This document shows, in pieces, positions 19,027 to 27,099 of a stretch of 64,000 nucleotides of DNA (the first letter of the stretch is position 1; every line of letters begins with the position of its first letter). The DNA is taken from positions 186,001 to 250,000 of the forward strand of contig NZ_PVTS01000004.1 in NCBI RefSeq assembly GCF_003003035.1. The letters are read 5' to 3'. The position numbers were made by a program, and so were the translations under genes. This DNA comes from Marinilabilia salmonicolor (GTDB lineage Bacteria; Bacteroidota; Bacteroidia; Bacteroidales; Marinilabiliaceae). The notes below the pieces were generated by a model. That model worked only from the letters and a program-made list of their open reading frames with translations, was not told where the DNA came from and made no database searches.

Positions 19027-19263
19027 TTGTTAATTATCTGATGATTTTTCTATTTTTGTGAATTGAAATTTCCGCAAAGATTTTAAATTTATCATGAAAA
19101 CCTTTGCAGAAATTGGATTAACCCCGATTTAGAAAATCACTTATTTGGGTAAAGTATTAGACCAAATGAGACGATTTACTTTATCGAATCTGCAGGGGAT
19201 ACATCACAATATTAAACAATTCCGTGCAGATTTAGGGTGATAGAAAAAATATACTACTGTCTT

Positions 19264-20316
19264 ATGATAGATTACTCACAGGTTACTATAGAAAATGTTG
19301 TGGTTCACCAGATTGGAAACCGAACCGAGGGCGAACCGGTAAAATTTTCCAAAAGTCCGCTGCGACTCTTCGACGAAGAAGTGGTGGGGGATGTTTTGTT
19401 GTCCTACTTTTTTAAGCCATTCAAAACGGAAGCTTATTTCAATTTTACCGATGAGAATGAGGAACCTGAAAACAACCCCGTTTTTAAATGGGTCTCTGCT
19501 GTTTTCGACAGTCCCGATAAGTTGTACGATACTTCCATTGAGGTGGCAGAATTTTTACACGAAAACTCCAACCATCCTAAAATAAGAGGTGGAGAGTTTT
19601 ATATGGCTTATTTCAGCAATTGTGTGGTCGATGGCGAAGTAACCGATGGCATCGGAATCTTCAAAAGTGAGAACAAAGAAACTTTTCTTAAAGTCTATCT
19701 GAAGGACCAGACCTTTGAACTGGGGGCCCAGGAGGGTATCAATATCAAAAAACTGGATAAGGGATGCATTGTCTTTAACACCGAGCGCGAAGCTGGTTTT
19801 AAAGTTTGTATGGTCGATAATATTAACAAAGGACATGAAGCACATTTTTGGAAAGACGATTTCCTGGGGCTCATGCCACGGGAGGACAATTACTATTTTA
19901 CGCGCAATTATCTGAATCTGTGTAAGGATTTTGTGACCGATGTGTTTAACGACGACCACGATGTGCCCAAGCCCGACCAGATTGATATGCTCAACCGTTC
20001 CATCGACTTTTTTGATAAAAATAACAACTTCAAAAAAGAAGACTTTGAGCAGCAGGTGATTCGTCAACCCGAAGTTATCGAGGCTTTTAACGATTACCAG
20101 GGAGAATTTGAAACAGAGAAAGCTCTTCCGCTTAATGACAACTTCGACATCTCAAAAAGTGCCGTTAAAACCGAGAAAAAACACTTCAAATCCATTCTGA
20201 AACTGGACAAAAACTTTCATGTGTATGTTCATGGCCGGCGTGAGCATATCGAGCGTGGCTTCGACCGCGACCGGGGTATGAATTACTATAAGCTGTATTT
20301 TGATGTGGAGCATTGA
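19264..20316 (+). CDS. 37-kDa nucleoid-associated protein (NdpA/YejK family)
   Basis: About 350 residues matching the NA37 family of nucleoid-associated proteins, cytoplasmic and DNA-associated. The start is taken as MIDYSQVTIENVVVHQIGN, the conserved N-terminus of the family; an in-frame codon nine residues upstream is less likely. Typical segments are VHQIGNRTEGEPVKFSKSPL, GGEFYMAYFSNCVVDG, FEQQVIRQPEVIEAFNDY and LKLDKNFHVYVHG. Monocistronic. Function is known only broadly; the family has been found on the bacterial nucleoid. Confidence 0.85.
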   Translation: MIDYSQVTIENVVVHQIGNRTEGEPVKFSKSPLRLFDEEVVGDVLLSYFFKPFKTEAYFNFTDENEEPENNPVFKWVSAVFDSPDKLYDTSIEVAEFLHENSNHPKIRGGEFYMAYFSNCVVDGEVTDGIGIFKSENKETFLKVYLKDQTFELGAQEGINIKKLDKGCIVFNTEREAGFKVCMVDNINKGHEAHFWKDDFLGLMPREDNYYFTRNYLNLCKDFVTDVFNDDHDVPKPDQIDMLNRSIDFFDKNNNFKKEDFEQQVIRQPEVIEAFNDYQGEFETEKALPLNDNFDISKSAVKTEKKHFKSILKLDKNFHVYVHGRREHIERGFDRDRGMNYYKLYFDVEH

Positions 20317-20413
20317 TGTTTTTGCACTTGCTAATTGTACTAACATAAGATACAAAAGGTAGCGAGAGAGGGATTTATTATGTAAATCAAGTCAGGAGTT
20401 ATTATCCTACTAG

Positions 20414-20731
20414 CATACTTTCGGAATCGCTCAAATTGGAGGCGCCAATAACAAATACCGCTACAACGGCAAGGAGTTGCAGGCTGATAAGATAGGGAAT
20501 GGTGAGTTGGATTGGTATGATTATGGGGCACGGTTTTATGATGTGGCGTTGGGACGGTTTCATACTGTTGATCCCCTTACTGAAGACTTTTTTCATCAGT
20601 CCCCTTATGTATATGCAGGTAACAATCCTATTCGTTTTATTGATTTTATGGGGATGAATGCCAGTCCTTATTACGATAAAGAAACAGGCGAGCATTTGGG
20701 TAATGATGAAGAGGGTTTAAAGGGGATATAA
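20414..20731 (+). pseudogene. Rhs core 3' fragment (polymorphic toxin remnant)
   Basis: Starting just after an in-frame TAG, the frame encodes [31 protein letters not shown] and [19 protein letters not shown], the signature end of an Rhs/YD-repeat core. Everything upstream of the core is missing and there is no start codon, so this is a decapitated fragment. About 20 residues of variable tail ([18 protein letters not shown]) follow before a stop. In intact systems this core end leads to a variable toxin domain. Downstream frames at 20732-20995 may be decayed toxin sequence, but I cannot identify a domain. Confidence 0.85.
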
Positions 20732-20975
20732 TGGTAACCACGAAAGAGACTTACAAAAAAGCTGATAAAAATGAAGATGGTTCAGTCAGCAGTGAAAGTA
20801 TACAAGCAGATAAATAAACCCATGGAGTTCAGGAAGGGGGAGAATTGAAAGCAGAGGTTTATAGTAATATTTTTACAGATGTTTTAAGTCAAGGAGGTTA
20901 TAATAATCCATCACCCAATGTTCGTAATCAGATGACTACAGGAGTAGGTAAGCCCGGATTTAAAATATTAGTAAA
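20732..20975 (+). other. unresolved remnant after the Rhs core
   Basis: Two short plus-strand frames occur here: a 28-codon one starting MVTTKETYKKADKNEDG, and one reading AEVYSNIFTDVLSQGGYNN. They lie where the C-terminal toxin of the Rhs protein would be, in shifted frames. I see no recognisable motif and treat the stretch as decayed. Confidence 0.35.
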
Positions 20976-21200
20976 TCAGACAGGAGCGGATGCCAAGATT
21001 GAACTGACATTTTGCAAAATATTGTCCACCACATAGAAAAGGTGGTTTTTATCTTCCTGCGGAAGTTTTTGAATCTCCTGAATTTTTTTGATGACATCGG
21101 TATCGAGCAGAAATTCGGTATTGCCTACCAGATAATCGAGTGAAACACCAAGAGCCTGAGCTATTTTACGGGCAATTTCTACCGAAGGTTTACGCCCAAT
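20976..21200 (-). pseudogene. XRE-family regulator, 5'-truncated
   Basis: The minus frame encodes GRKPSVEIARKIAQALGVSLDYLVG, the second half of an HTH_3 (XRE/Cro) domain, and a C-terminal tail with DKNHLFYVVDNILQN. The first helices of the HTH are missing: the homology stops at about 21195, exactly where integrase-tail sequence begins on the other strand. The tail resembles those at 51245, 51341 and 56381. It cannot be a functional DNA-binding protein as it stands. Confidence 0.8.
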
Positions 21201-21308
21201 ACAAAATATGTAGGCATTACCGAACGCTACCATCTGAATAATCTGGATGAACTTCAGAGCAAACTTGAAAAATTACATCCGCTAAATAGTGCCAAAAGTG
21301 ATTATTAA
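21201..21308 (+). pseudogene. tyrosine recombinase 3' tail (module 1)
   Basis: The frame reads TKYVGITERYHLNNLDEL and QSKLEKLHPLN, matching the C-terminal end of the integrase at 52688-52768 (KYVSSTERYRMDTLEDLQKE, LEKYHPLK). The fragment starts right after the place of the GHK codons and includes the TERY catalytic-Tyr segment only. It directly adjoins the truncated XRE gene. Confidence 0.75.
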
Positions 21309-21334
21309 TCTTTAAATTTGTAGGAGATAAAGCC

Positions 21335-21559
21335 ATGGAAATTATGAATGTAGTTGAAAAAAGAGACTTTATACACAGTCATTTGCATCGTGCAAATGAA
21401 AAGACAATTAATGAATTATATGAGAAACTTCGTAATGAAGAAGTTTTAAAAGCAAAGCTGGAAAGCAGGGCTCAAAAATCGGAAGATGACATCCAGGCAG
21501 GAAGAGTTTTTTTAAGAGAAGAATTAGAGCAAAGAATCGCAAACCCCGGCTGTAAATGA
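21335..21559 (+). CDS. putative antitoxin (module 1)
   Basis: A 74-residue, charged, largely helical protein (coiled-coil-like YEKLRNEEVLKAKLESRAQKSE region) encoded just before a ParE/RelE toxin, with stop and start overlapping as ATGA. It is preceded by TAAATTTG-TAGGAGATAAA, the same leader as in module 2. No named antitoxin family is recognised; the role is inferred from position and size. Confidence 0.65.
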   Translation: MEIMNVVEKRDFIHSHLHRANEKTINELYEKLRNEEVLKAKLESRAQKSEDDIQAGRVFLREELEQRIANPGCK

Positions 21560-21855
21560 AACTTGTTTATACGGAGCAAGCGCTTTTTAGTCTTGAAGAA
21601 GCCTTGAATTTTATTGCCCCTAAAGTATCACCTGAGAAATTGAATGATATCCGTGATGAAATCCTGGATGCAGCTGACACTTTGCTTTTGCAGCCTTTTC
21701 AAGGGCAGGGAGAACCTTTTTTAGAGCATTTAAATTTAGGACATCGTCGCTTGATAGTAAGTCACTATAAAATAATCTACAGAGTTGTAGAGGAATTCAT
21801 TTACATTACTGATATTTTTGACTCCAGACAGAATCCTGACAAGATGAAAGGATAA
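21556..21855 (+). CDS. ParE/RelE-family toxin (module 1)
   Basis: 99 residues of the ParE/RelE superfamily: MKLVYTEQALFSLEEALNFI, then GHRRLIVSHYKIIYRVVEE and the ending ITDIFDSRQNPDKMKG, which is the usual DxRQNP close of this fold. ParE members poison gyrase and RelE members cut mRNA on the ribosome; sequence alone does not decide. It is translated with its antitoxin through the ATGA overlap. The conserved stem-loop follows three bases after the stop. Confidence 0.85.
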   Translation: MKLVYTEQALFSLEEALNFIAPKVSPEKLNDIRDEILDAADTLLLQPFQGQGEPFLEHLNLGHRRLIVSHYKIIYRVVEEFIYITDIFDSRQNPDKMKG

Positions 21856-21857
21856 TT

Positions 21858-21932
21858 CAACTGCACAGACCCGAACAAGCGGTGTTCGCTCGCCGTCAAT
21901 CAACAAAAAGTCACCCCAAGCCGTCCGACACT
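21858..21932 (+). repeat. conserved cassette-end stem-loop (module 1)
   Basis: Contains TGCACAGACCCGAACAAGCGGTGTTCG followed by CGCCGTCAATCAACAAAAAG and CCGTCCGACACT. The same words, in the same order and place after the toxin gene, occur at 53375-53449, in shorter form at 58526-58584, and in part at 22963-23000. The stem is weaker here than in the other copies. Confidence 0.7.
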
Positions 21933-21993
21933 TTTTTTATTCCCTTTGTTCGTATCTACCCTAGCAAATACTTATTCCTGAAGTAAATTTTTA

Positions 21994-22075
21994 TCAATAA
22001 TTTTCGGATTGTGTAATGTGGATGTTTTCCATAACGTACTTCAACCACTCTTGAGGATCCATGTCGAGTTTCCTG
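21994..22075 (-). pseudogene. IS66-family transposase, 3' end remnant
   Basis: The minus frame reads TCRKLDMDPQEWLKYVMENI followed by a stop. This matches the C-terminal signature of IS66 TnpC transposases (NCKxxxxxPxxWLxxVL). Only this last piece remains. 22076-22262 beyond it holds nothing I recognise. Confidence 0.65.
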
Positions 22076-22262
22076 CAAGTTCAGAAGAAGCTTTAGAAAA
22101 TCGCGATGTTTTTGGCGGCATTGTGTGGGCCGGCAAACAAATAGTTCTTACATTAATAAAGCCAGGAGGCGAATGGAGTTTTTTACCAGGTTGCTGTTTA
22201 TCTCTGGTTTTCTATGGCAAGACAGATCGGAAGGCTGATTCATCGATTCTTGCAAAAGTCCA

Positions 22263-22374
22263 GGACAAGTCCAATACATTGCCGGGCATAAATGTGTGAG
22301 CAGTACAGAATGATAGCAGATGAACAACCTTGATGACCTTCACGTAAATTAGAAAAATAACATCCTCTAAATGG
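22263..22374 (+). pseudogene. tyrosine recombinase 3' tail (module 2)
   Basis: GQVQYIAGHKCVSSTE is followed, after a stop and frame shifts, by bases still matching the NLDDL...HPL tail of the integrase. It is more decayed than modules 1 and 3. The last bases, ACATCCTCTAAAT, and the spacer up to the next leader match module 1 closely. Confidence 0.65.
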
Positions 22375-22419
22375 TACCAAAAGTGTTTATTAATCTTTAA
22401 ATTTGTAGGAGATAAAACA

Positions 22420-22665
22420 ATGAATGCTATGAATCTTCAAGCAAGAAAACTGGAATTGGTTCAGATGATATTAAATACTGACCGCCCCAACTTGTTGGAA
22501 AAAGTCAGTCAAATACTCAAACAGGAGCAAGAAGCTGACTGGTGGGATGAATTACCTATATCTGTTCAGCAAGCCATTGAAGCAGGGAGCAAGGAAGCAG
22601 ACAGAGGAGAGACTACTCCTCATGAAGAAGTAATGAAAGATGTTCGTTTAAGGTATGGCCTTTGA
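22420..22665 (+). CDS. putative antitoxin (module 2)
   Basis: An 81-residue acidic protein (LELVQMILNTDRPNLLEKVS, QEADWWDELPISVQQAIEAG) of a type common in Bacteroidota next to ParE toxins; the WWDELP...AIEAG pattern is seen in such antitoxins. Leader TAAATTTG-TAGGAGATAAA lies directly upstream. Its frame overlaps the toxin start by 11 bases. Unlike the toxin, it looks intact. Confidence 0.75.
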   Translation: MNAMNLQARKLELVQMILNTDRPNLLEKVSQILKQEQEADWWDELPISVQQAIEAGSKEADRGETTPHEEVMKDVRLRYGL

Positions 22666-22958
22666 GATGGAAATATTCTGGTCAAATCAAGCACGAAAAG
22701 ATTACTATAAAGTACTGGACTACCTTCATGAAAATTGGGGGCTAAATGAAGTGAAAAGCTTTGTGGATAAGACAGAGGAAGTTCCCGGGGTCATTAAGAA
22801 ATATCCTAAAACCTTTGTTGAATCCCCTCGAAAAAGGAAATCCGAAAAGGCTTTGTTACCAAGCACAATAGCTTGTTCTATAAAGTTAGACCTTACAAGA
22901 AGGAAATAATTTTACTTACATTTTGGGACAACCGAAAAATCCTAAGAAACTCAAATAT
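22655..22958 (+). pseudogene. ParE-family toxin with frameshifts (module 2)
   Basis: The start (MEIFWSNQARKDYYKVLDYL, ENWG) and middle (VIKKYPKTFVESP) fit the ParE/RelE fold, but near 22835 the match moves to another frame (KKEIRKGFVTKHNSLFYKVR, LLTFWDNRK) and near 22937 a second single-base loss disrupts the closing NPKKLKY. The reading frame as found would end in an unrelated tail. The toxin is therefore probably inactive while its antitoxin remains open. Confidence 0.75.
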
Positions 22959-22962
22959 TAAT

Positions 22963-23000
22963 CCCACCGCACAGACCAGGTTAATCGGTGTTCGTCATCA
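22963..23000 (+). repeat. conserved cassette-end stem-loop (module 2, partial)
   Basis: CCCACCGCACAGACC and TCGGTGTTCGTC match the other three copies; the downstream half (GTCAGTCAGC, A tract) is missing. It overlaps the end of the next, minus-strand gene, so the cassette boundary abuts an ordinary gene here. Confidence 0.65.
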
Positions 23001-23648
23001 CTTGTGGGCAAGGTTAGTGCCATCTTGTCCAGCCTTAATTCTCCTAAACAACTGATTTGCATTTAGTACGCAGCAGCTTCGGTTTCCCAGCCCGGCTTGT
23101 TTGAAAGCCAATGCCACCCAGGTATTGCAGGTTCTGAACAAATGATATTTCCTTTTGGACAGGAAAAAATAGCGGCTTTTGCCGTACATTTCGCTGGCGA
23201 CGGGGGCGCTGGATTCGTCGCGTATCAGGCTACTGGAAAAGAAGAAGGTGAGTCGGTCAAATTGTTGTTTGTTCAGTTCCAGTTCCAGAAATCTGGCTTC
23301 ACTGGTATAAGCCGATGAGATAGATATGCTAAACGGGTGAATTCGCATTACACTCTGAGTGGGCCAGAGCATTGCTCTTGCAGCCAGTAAAACGGGACTT
23401 CCCGAAGCCTGATAGAATTTTTCGTCACCCCAACTGACATCCACATACTGTTTATCCTCAAAAGTGGAGACTTCAGGCCATATTTCCGGATTAATTTTGT
23501 TAAAGGGAAGTACAATTCCGGTATGCCAGGCCTGTTGCACAACGTAAACCGTTATTTTATCGGAATCAAGGCTTGCTTTCTCCTGCCCGCTGAAAGGCTG
23601 GTTTATGAAGAATAGGATTATTAGTATGTGTTTTATCTTTGTCTTCAT
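22998..23648 (-). CDS. DUF2459 family protein, exported
   Basis: About 216 residues. The start is set at MKTKIKHILIILFFINQPFSG, a good signal peptide; the frame stays open 17 codons further up. Family landmarks of DUF2459 are VYVVQQAWHTGIVLP, VDVSWGDEKFYQ and TCNTWVALAFKQAGL, which recall an N1pC/P60-like Cys/His arrangement (Cys in TCNTW, His in AWHTG), a similarity that is only suggestive. Function unknown. Its last codons coincide with the end of the module 2 stem-loop, so the C-terminus may have been altered by that insertion. Confidence 0.8.
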   Translation of the reverse strand: MKTKIKHILIILFFINQPFSGQEKASLDSDKITVYVVQQAWHTGIVLPFNKINPEIWPEVSTFEDKQYVDVSWGDEKFYQASGSPVLLAARAMLWPTQSVMRIHPFSISISSAYTSEARFLELELNKQQFDRLTFFFSSSLIRDESSAPVASEMYGKSRYFFLSKRKYHLFRTCNTWVALAFKQAGLGNRSCCVLNANQLFRRIKAGQDGTNLAHK

Positions 23649-23737
23649 GAGTATTCTGTTGCTTAAAAGAAAAATCAGGACTATCATTGGAGAAACCAAT
23701 TCCTACCCTTGTAATTTCGGGGTTAACACAATAAAAT

Positions 23738-23800
23738 CCAAACCGGCCTTAAGCCTGATGTTTGTTAAAAAACCATATTGGGGTTTAAGGGATGAAATTC
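23738..23800 (+). repeat. end piece of the GC-rich repeat (R1)
   Basis: AAACCGGCCTTAAGCCTGATG, then AAAACCATAT and GGGGTTTAAGGGATGAA, matching the ends of the two long copies at 26505 and 26824. Confidence 0.6.
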
Positions 23801-24014
23801 ATTTGAAATAAAGTTTCTGGACAGTATAGAAACAAAAATCATGTACCGGAATTGAGAAAACAATTTCATAGTGATATAGACCATTTGAGTAAAATGACAT
23901 TGGCCGTTTACAGATTCTTTCCAATCTGAATATTCCGGTAGGTTTCCATCTTTTCATAATGCTTTTGCTCCGTTTGAATAAAACCCTATTTTTGTTCGTT
24001 CACAAATAATCAAA

Positions 24015-25388
24015 TTGATGAATCAACCACTTCCTGAGGATTTTTTGTTGCGGATGCAGCAACAGCTCGATAAAGATGAATTTAATTCTTTCGTGGAGAG
24101 TTTTGCAAATGATTCGCTGCCTTCGGTGCGGTTGAATCCTGCCAAAAAAGAAGAGTGGTTTTCTCAATACGAGCAGGTTCCCTGGTGCCCTCATGGTTTT
24201 TACTTAAAAGAGAAACCTGTTTTTACCCTTGATCCTGCTTTCCATGCAGGAGCATATTATCCCCAGGAGGGCAGCAGCATGGTGCTCTGGCATATTCTGG
24301 AAAAAATAGAAAAGGAAGAAAACGGCCGGGACCTCAAAGTACTTGATCTTTGTGGAGCTCCCGGTGGAAAATCTACTCTGATTGCCTCTTTCCTTGCGGG
24401 TGAAGGACTTGTGGTGGCCAATGAGGTGATTCAGTCCAGAGCGCGTATTCTTCGTGAGAACATCATCAAATGGGGAGCACCCAATGCAGTGGTCACGCAG
24501 TCCGATCCATCGGCTTTTGCCAAATTGCCCGGTTTGTTTGATGTGATGGTGGTGGATGCACCCTGCTCGGGCGAGGGTATGTTTCGCAAAGGAGAGGTGG
24601 CTCGTCGCGAGTGGTCGGCGGAGAATACCCGGCATTGTGCCGTTCGACAACGCCGCATTCTTTCTGATTCCTGGGATTCACTGAGGGAAAACGGCTGGTT
24701 GATTTATTCAACCTGCACTTTTAACCCCGAAGAGAACGAAGAAAATCTCAAATGGTTGATGGACGAGAAGAGGGCAGAGATAATGAAATTGGAAGTGCCG
24801 GACGATTGGGGCATTACATCGGTAGAAATCAGCGATGGCAACGGACTGGCTTTTTATCCGCACAAAGTTAGGGGAGAAGGCTTCTTTGTAGCTTTGCTGC
24901 AAAAAAAGGAAAGTCCCCGTTCTTTTAAAACCAACAGTGCCAAGCGCAAACCGGTGAAGTTCCCTCATGAGTTACGCTCACTCATCAGCAATCCTGACCG
25001 ATATACTTATTTTGAGCGAAACGAGCTTTGGTCGGCTTTCCCGGAAAAATACATGAATGCGTTGCAGTCCATGCAAAAGCAACTCTATTTGTTGCATGCC
25101 GGGATTCCTCTTGGCACTGTTGGCCGCAAAGGCTTTGTGCCCGACCATGCGCTGGCAATGAGTTGGGAATGCAGCGACAATTTCCCGGAACTGGAACTGT
25201 CCGAAGCGGAGGCATTGCGTTATTTGAAAGGAGAACCACCGGTTACGGAAGAAAGTTTAGGCCGTGGGTTTTTTCTGATCTCCTGTAACCGAAACCGGCT
25301 TGGATTCGTTAAAAACGTGGGAAATCGATTTAATAACCTCTATCCAAAAAAGTGGCGCATCAGAATGAGGATTAATGAGGATGATTGA
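24015..25388 (+). CDS. rsmF: RsmF-like rRNA cytosine-C5 methyltransferase
   Basis: 457 residues of the NOL1/NOP2/Sun family that methylates cytosine in rRNA with S-adenosylmethionine. The SAM-binding motif is VLDLCGAPGGKSTL, the motif IV PCSG occurs in VVDAPCSGEGMFRKG, and the catalytic Cys in IYSTCTFNPEENE. A C-terminal extension with LHAGIPLGTVGRKGFVPDHA is the PUA-like part found in RsmF/YebU rather than RsmB. The exact target base is inferred (16S C1407 in E. coli RsmF). Monocistronic. Confidence 0.88.
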   Translation: MMNQPLPEDFLLRMQQQLDKDEFNSFVESFANDSLPSVRLNPAKKEEWFSQYEQVPWCPHGFYLKEKPVFTLDPAFHAGAYYPQEGSSMVLWHILEKIEKEENGRDLKVLDLCGAPGGKSTLIASFLAGEGLVVANEVIQSRARILRENIIKWGAPNAVVTQSDPSAFAKLPGLFDVMVVDAPCSGEGMFRKGEVARREWSAENTRHCAVRQRRILSDSWDSLRENGWLIYSTCTFNPEENEENLKWLMDEKRAEIMKLEVPDDWGITSVEISDGNGLAFYPHKVRGEGFFVALLQKKESPRSFKTNSAKRKPVKFPHELRSLISNPDRYTYFERNELWSAFPEKYMNALQSMQKQLYLLHAGIPLGTVGRKGFVPDHALAMSWECSDNFPELELSEAEALRYLKGEPPVTEESLGRGFFLISCNRNRLGFVKNVGNRFNNLYPKKWRIRMRINEDD

Positions 25389-25529
25389 ATCACAAAACCA
25401 TTAAAAAGTTGCCATATTTCAACTATTTTACTTTTTTTGTTTTATAATCGGAGTATAATACTACCGGCCCAGTTGATAAGTCCGGTGAGTGTATGAGGGT
25501 TTTTGTATTACAGATGAAAAAAAATTTTT

Positions 25530-26420
25530 ATGAAAAAATCTTTGTTTTTTTTACTGACATTCTGGTTTATACTGGGTTCTTGTGATAAAGATACCAATGG
25601 AACCGTAAATAACGACAGTCCTTTTGCCGGGTGTGTGGAGAGTTTTGAACCGAATGATGATCTGGAAATTGTGACATTTAATCTGGAGAACTTCCCAAAA
25701 TCAGGAAATACCATTATGCATACTGCCGAATTGCTGGAGCATCTCAATGCAGATGTGGTGGCTGTTCAGGAAATCTCCAGCGAAGGTGCTTTGGTCGAAC
25801 TGGCCAATCAAATGGAGGGTTGGGAAGCTGTTTTTACGACTGCACCGACCAGTTACGGCCAATCATTGGGATATCTGGTAAAAGCAACCGAAGTGGAATT
25901 GCTGGCGGAATCTACTCAGGTTTGGTTTGAGGATGATACCTACAATTTTCCCCGCACACCGTTTGTAATAAAAGTCAGACATCGTGAGAGCGGGCAGGAA
26001 ACATTGCTTGTGAATCTTCATCTGAAGGCCATGGGAGATGATCAGTCTGTTGGTCGTCGTCGTATTGCCTCAACAATGCTTCAGGAATATATTGATGTCA
26101 ATCATCCGGATGATTTTGTGATCGTGTTGGGGGACTGGAATGATGAACTGAATGAGGATAAAGCCATTGACGATGTTTTTTCAAATTTTTCCGATGCATC
26201 TGAACTTTACAGATTCGTTGATGAGACTATTGCCGACGGGGGAGAGCAATATTGGTCCTACCCGTCATGGCCAAGTCACATCGATCATATTCTGATTACT
26301 GATGAGTGGTTCAGTTATTTTGAATCGGTAATGACTGTCCGCGCAGATCAGTGTTTTGAAGATTATGAAGACTTTATCTCTGATCACCGGCCTGTGGTTG
26401 CGGTTTTTGATGTGGATTAG
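25530..26420 (+). CDS. endonuclease/exonuclease/phosphatase family lipoprotein
   Basis: 296 residues. A lipoprotein signal (MKKSLFFLLTFWFILGSC, acylated Cys18) precedes a complete EEP-fold catalytic domain: TFNLENFP, VAVQEISSE, NLHLKAMGDDQ, VLGDWND, SHIDHILITDEW and SDHRPVVAV. These supply the metal-binding Glu, the Asp/Asn pair and the catalytic His. Related surface proteins hydrolyse DNA or phosphodiesters outside the cytoplasm; the substrate here is open. The membrane side cannot be told. A GC-rich repeat pair follows. Confidence 0.88.
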   Translation: MKKSLFFLLTFWFILGSCDKDTNGTVNNDSPFAGCVESFEPNDDLEIVTFNLENFPKSGNTIMHTAELLEHLNADVVAVQEISSEGALVELANQMEGWEAVFTTAPTSYGQSLGYLVKATEVELLAESTQVWFEDDTYNFPRTPFVIKVRHRESGQETLLVNLHLKAMGDDQSVGRRRIASTMLQEYIDVNHPDDFVIVLGDWNDELNEDKAIDDVFSNFSDASELYRFVDETIADGGEQYWSYPSWPSHIDHILITDEWFSYFESVMTVRADQCFEDYEDFISDHRPVVAVFDVD

Positions 26421-26504
26421 TTTATCGAAAAACCTGAATGGGGAAAACAAATTTGTTCTCAAGTCCACCGCAACATTAAGAATCTGACATATTTTCAAGG
26501 GATC

Positions 26505-26740
26505 TTTTTTAAGTCAAAAAGAACCCAGGCTGAAAGCTCAACTAAAATAGCCCTGGGCACCCCCCCGGGAATAGTGAGTTTCCAAAAAAAATCGTTTTGC
26601 TGACCGCGCCGCGGCCAACAAAACGGTTTTTGGGGTTTGGTTTGAGCCCCCGGGACGTTGCCCCGGGTTAAAGTCAAACCCGGCCTTCAGCCTGATGATT
26701 GTTAATACAAAAACCATAATCGTGATTAACGATTTAGTGA
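26505..26740. repeat. ~240-bp GC-rich intergenic repeat (R2)
   Basis: Begins TCAAAAAGAACCCAGGCTGA, includes the near-palindrome CGTTTTGCTGACCGCGCCGC / GGCCAACAAAACG, and ends CCCGGCCTTCAGCCTGATG plus AAAACCATAATCG. Its copy lies at 26824-27062. The reading frames on the minus strand are translations of the repeat, not credible genes. Confidence 0.8.
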
Positions 26741-26823
26741 TGAAGTCCTTTTTGGAAAATGGTTAAAGTAATTTGGTTTATTAAAACCATCACAATATCT
26801 GGAATCTGACAAATTTTTAATTG

Positions 26824-27062
26824 ACGCTTTTTTTGTCAAAAAGAACCCAGGCTGAAAGCCTAACTGAAAATAGCCCGGGGCACCACCCCGGGAAAAGTAA
26901 ATTTCCCATAAAATCGTTTTGTTGACCGCGCCGCGGCCAACAAAACGGTTTTTGGGGTTTGGTTTGAGCCCCCGAGACGTTGCCCCGGGTAAAAGTCAAA
27001 CCCGGCCTTCAGCCTGATGGTTGTTTATTTGAAAACCACAATCGGGATTAGGGTTTAAGGGA
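26824..27062. repeat. ~240-bp GC-rich intergenic repeat (R3)
   Basis: A second direct copy of R2 with the same word order. Its end (GGGTTTAAGGG) lies just before the TrkH promoter box at 27071. Confidence 0.8.
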
Positions 27063-27070
27063 TAAAGCAC

Positions 27071-27078
27071 TATATTTG
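27071..27078 (+). promoter_or_regulatory. -7 box of the trkH gene
   Basis: TATATTTG matches TAnnTTTG, 21 bases before the chosen ATG. A canonical TTTG at -33 is not present; the repeat end provides GTTTAAGG there. Confidence 0.45.
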
Positions 27079-27099
27079 CCGCGGCAAAATCAGACAGGC

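Noticed and set aside
22009-22299. A 96-codon plus-strand frame
   Set aside because: It overlaps the IS66 remnant on the other strand and the integrase remnant in another frame; no protein motif.
26495-26999. Two similar 60-codon minus-strand frames
   Set aside because: They are both inside the 240-bp repeat; similarity reflects the repeat, not a gene family.
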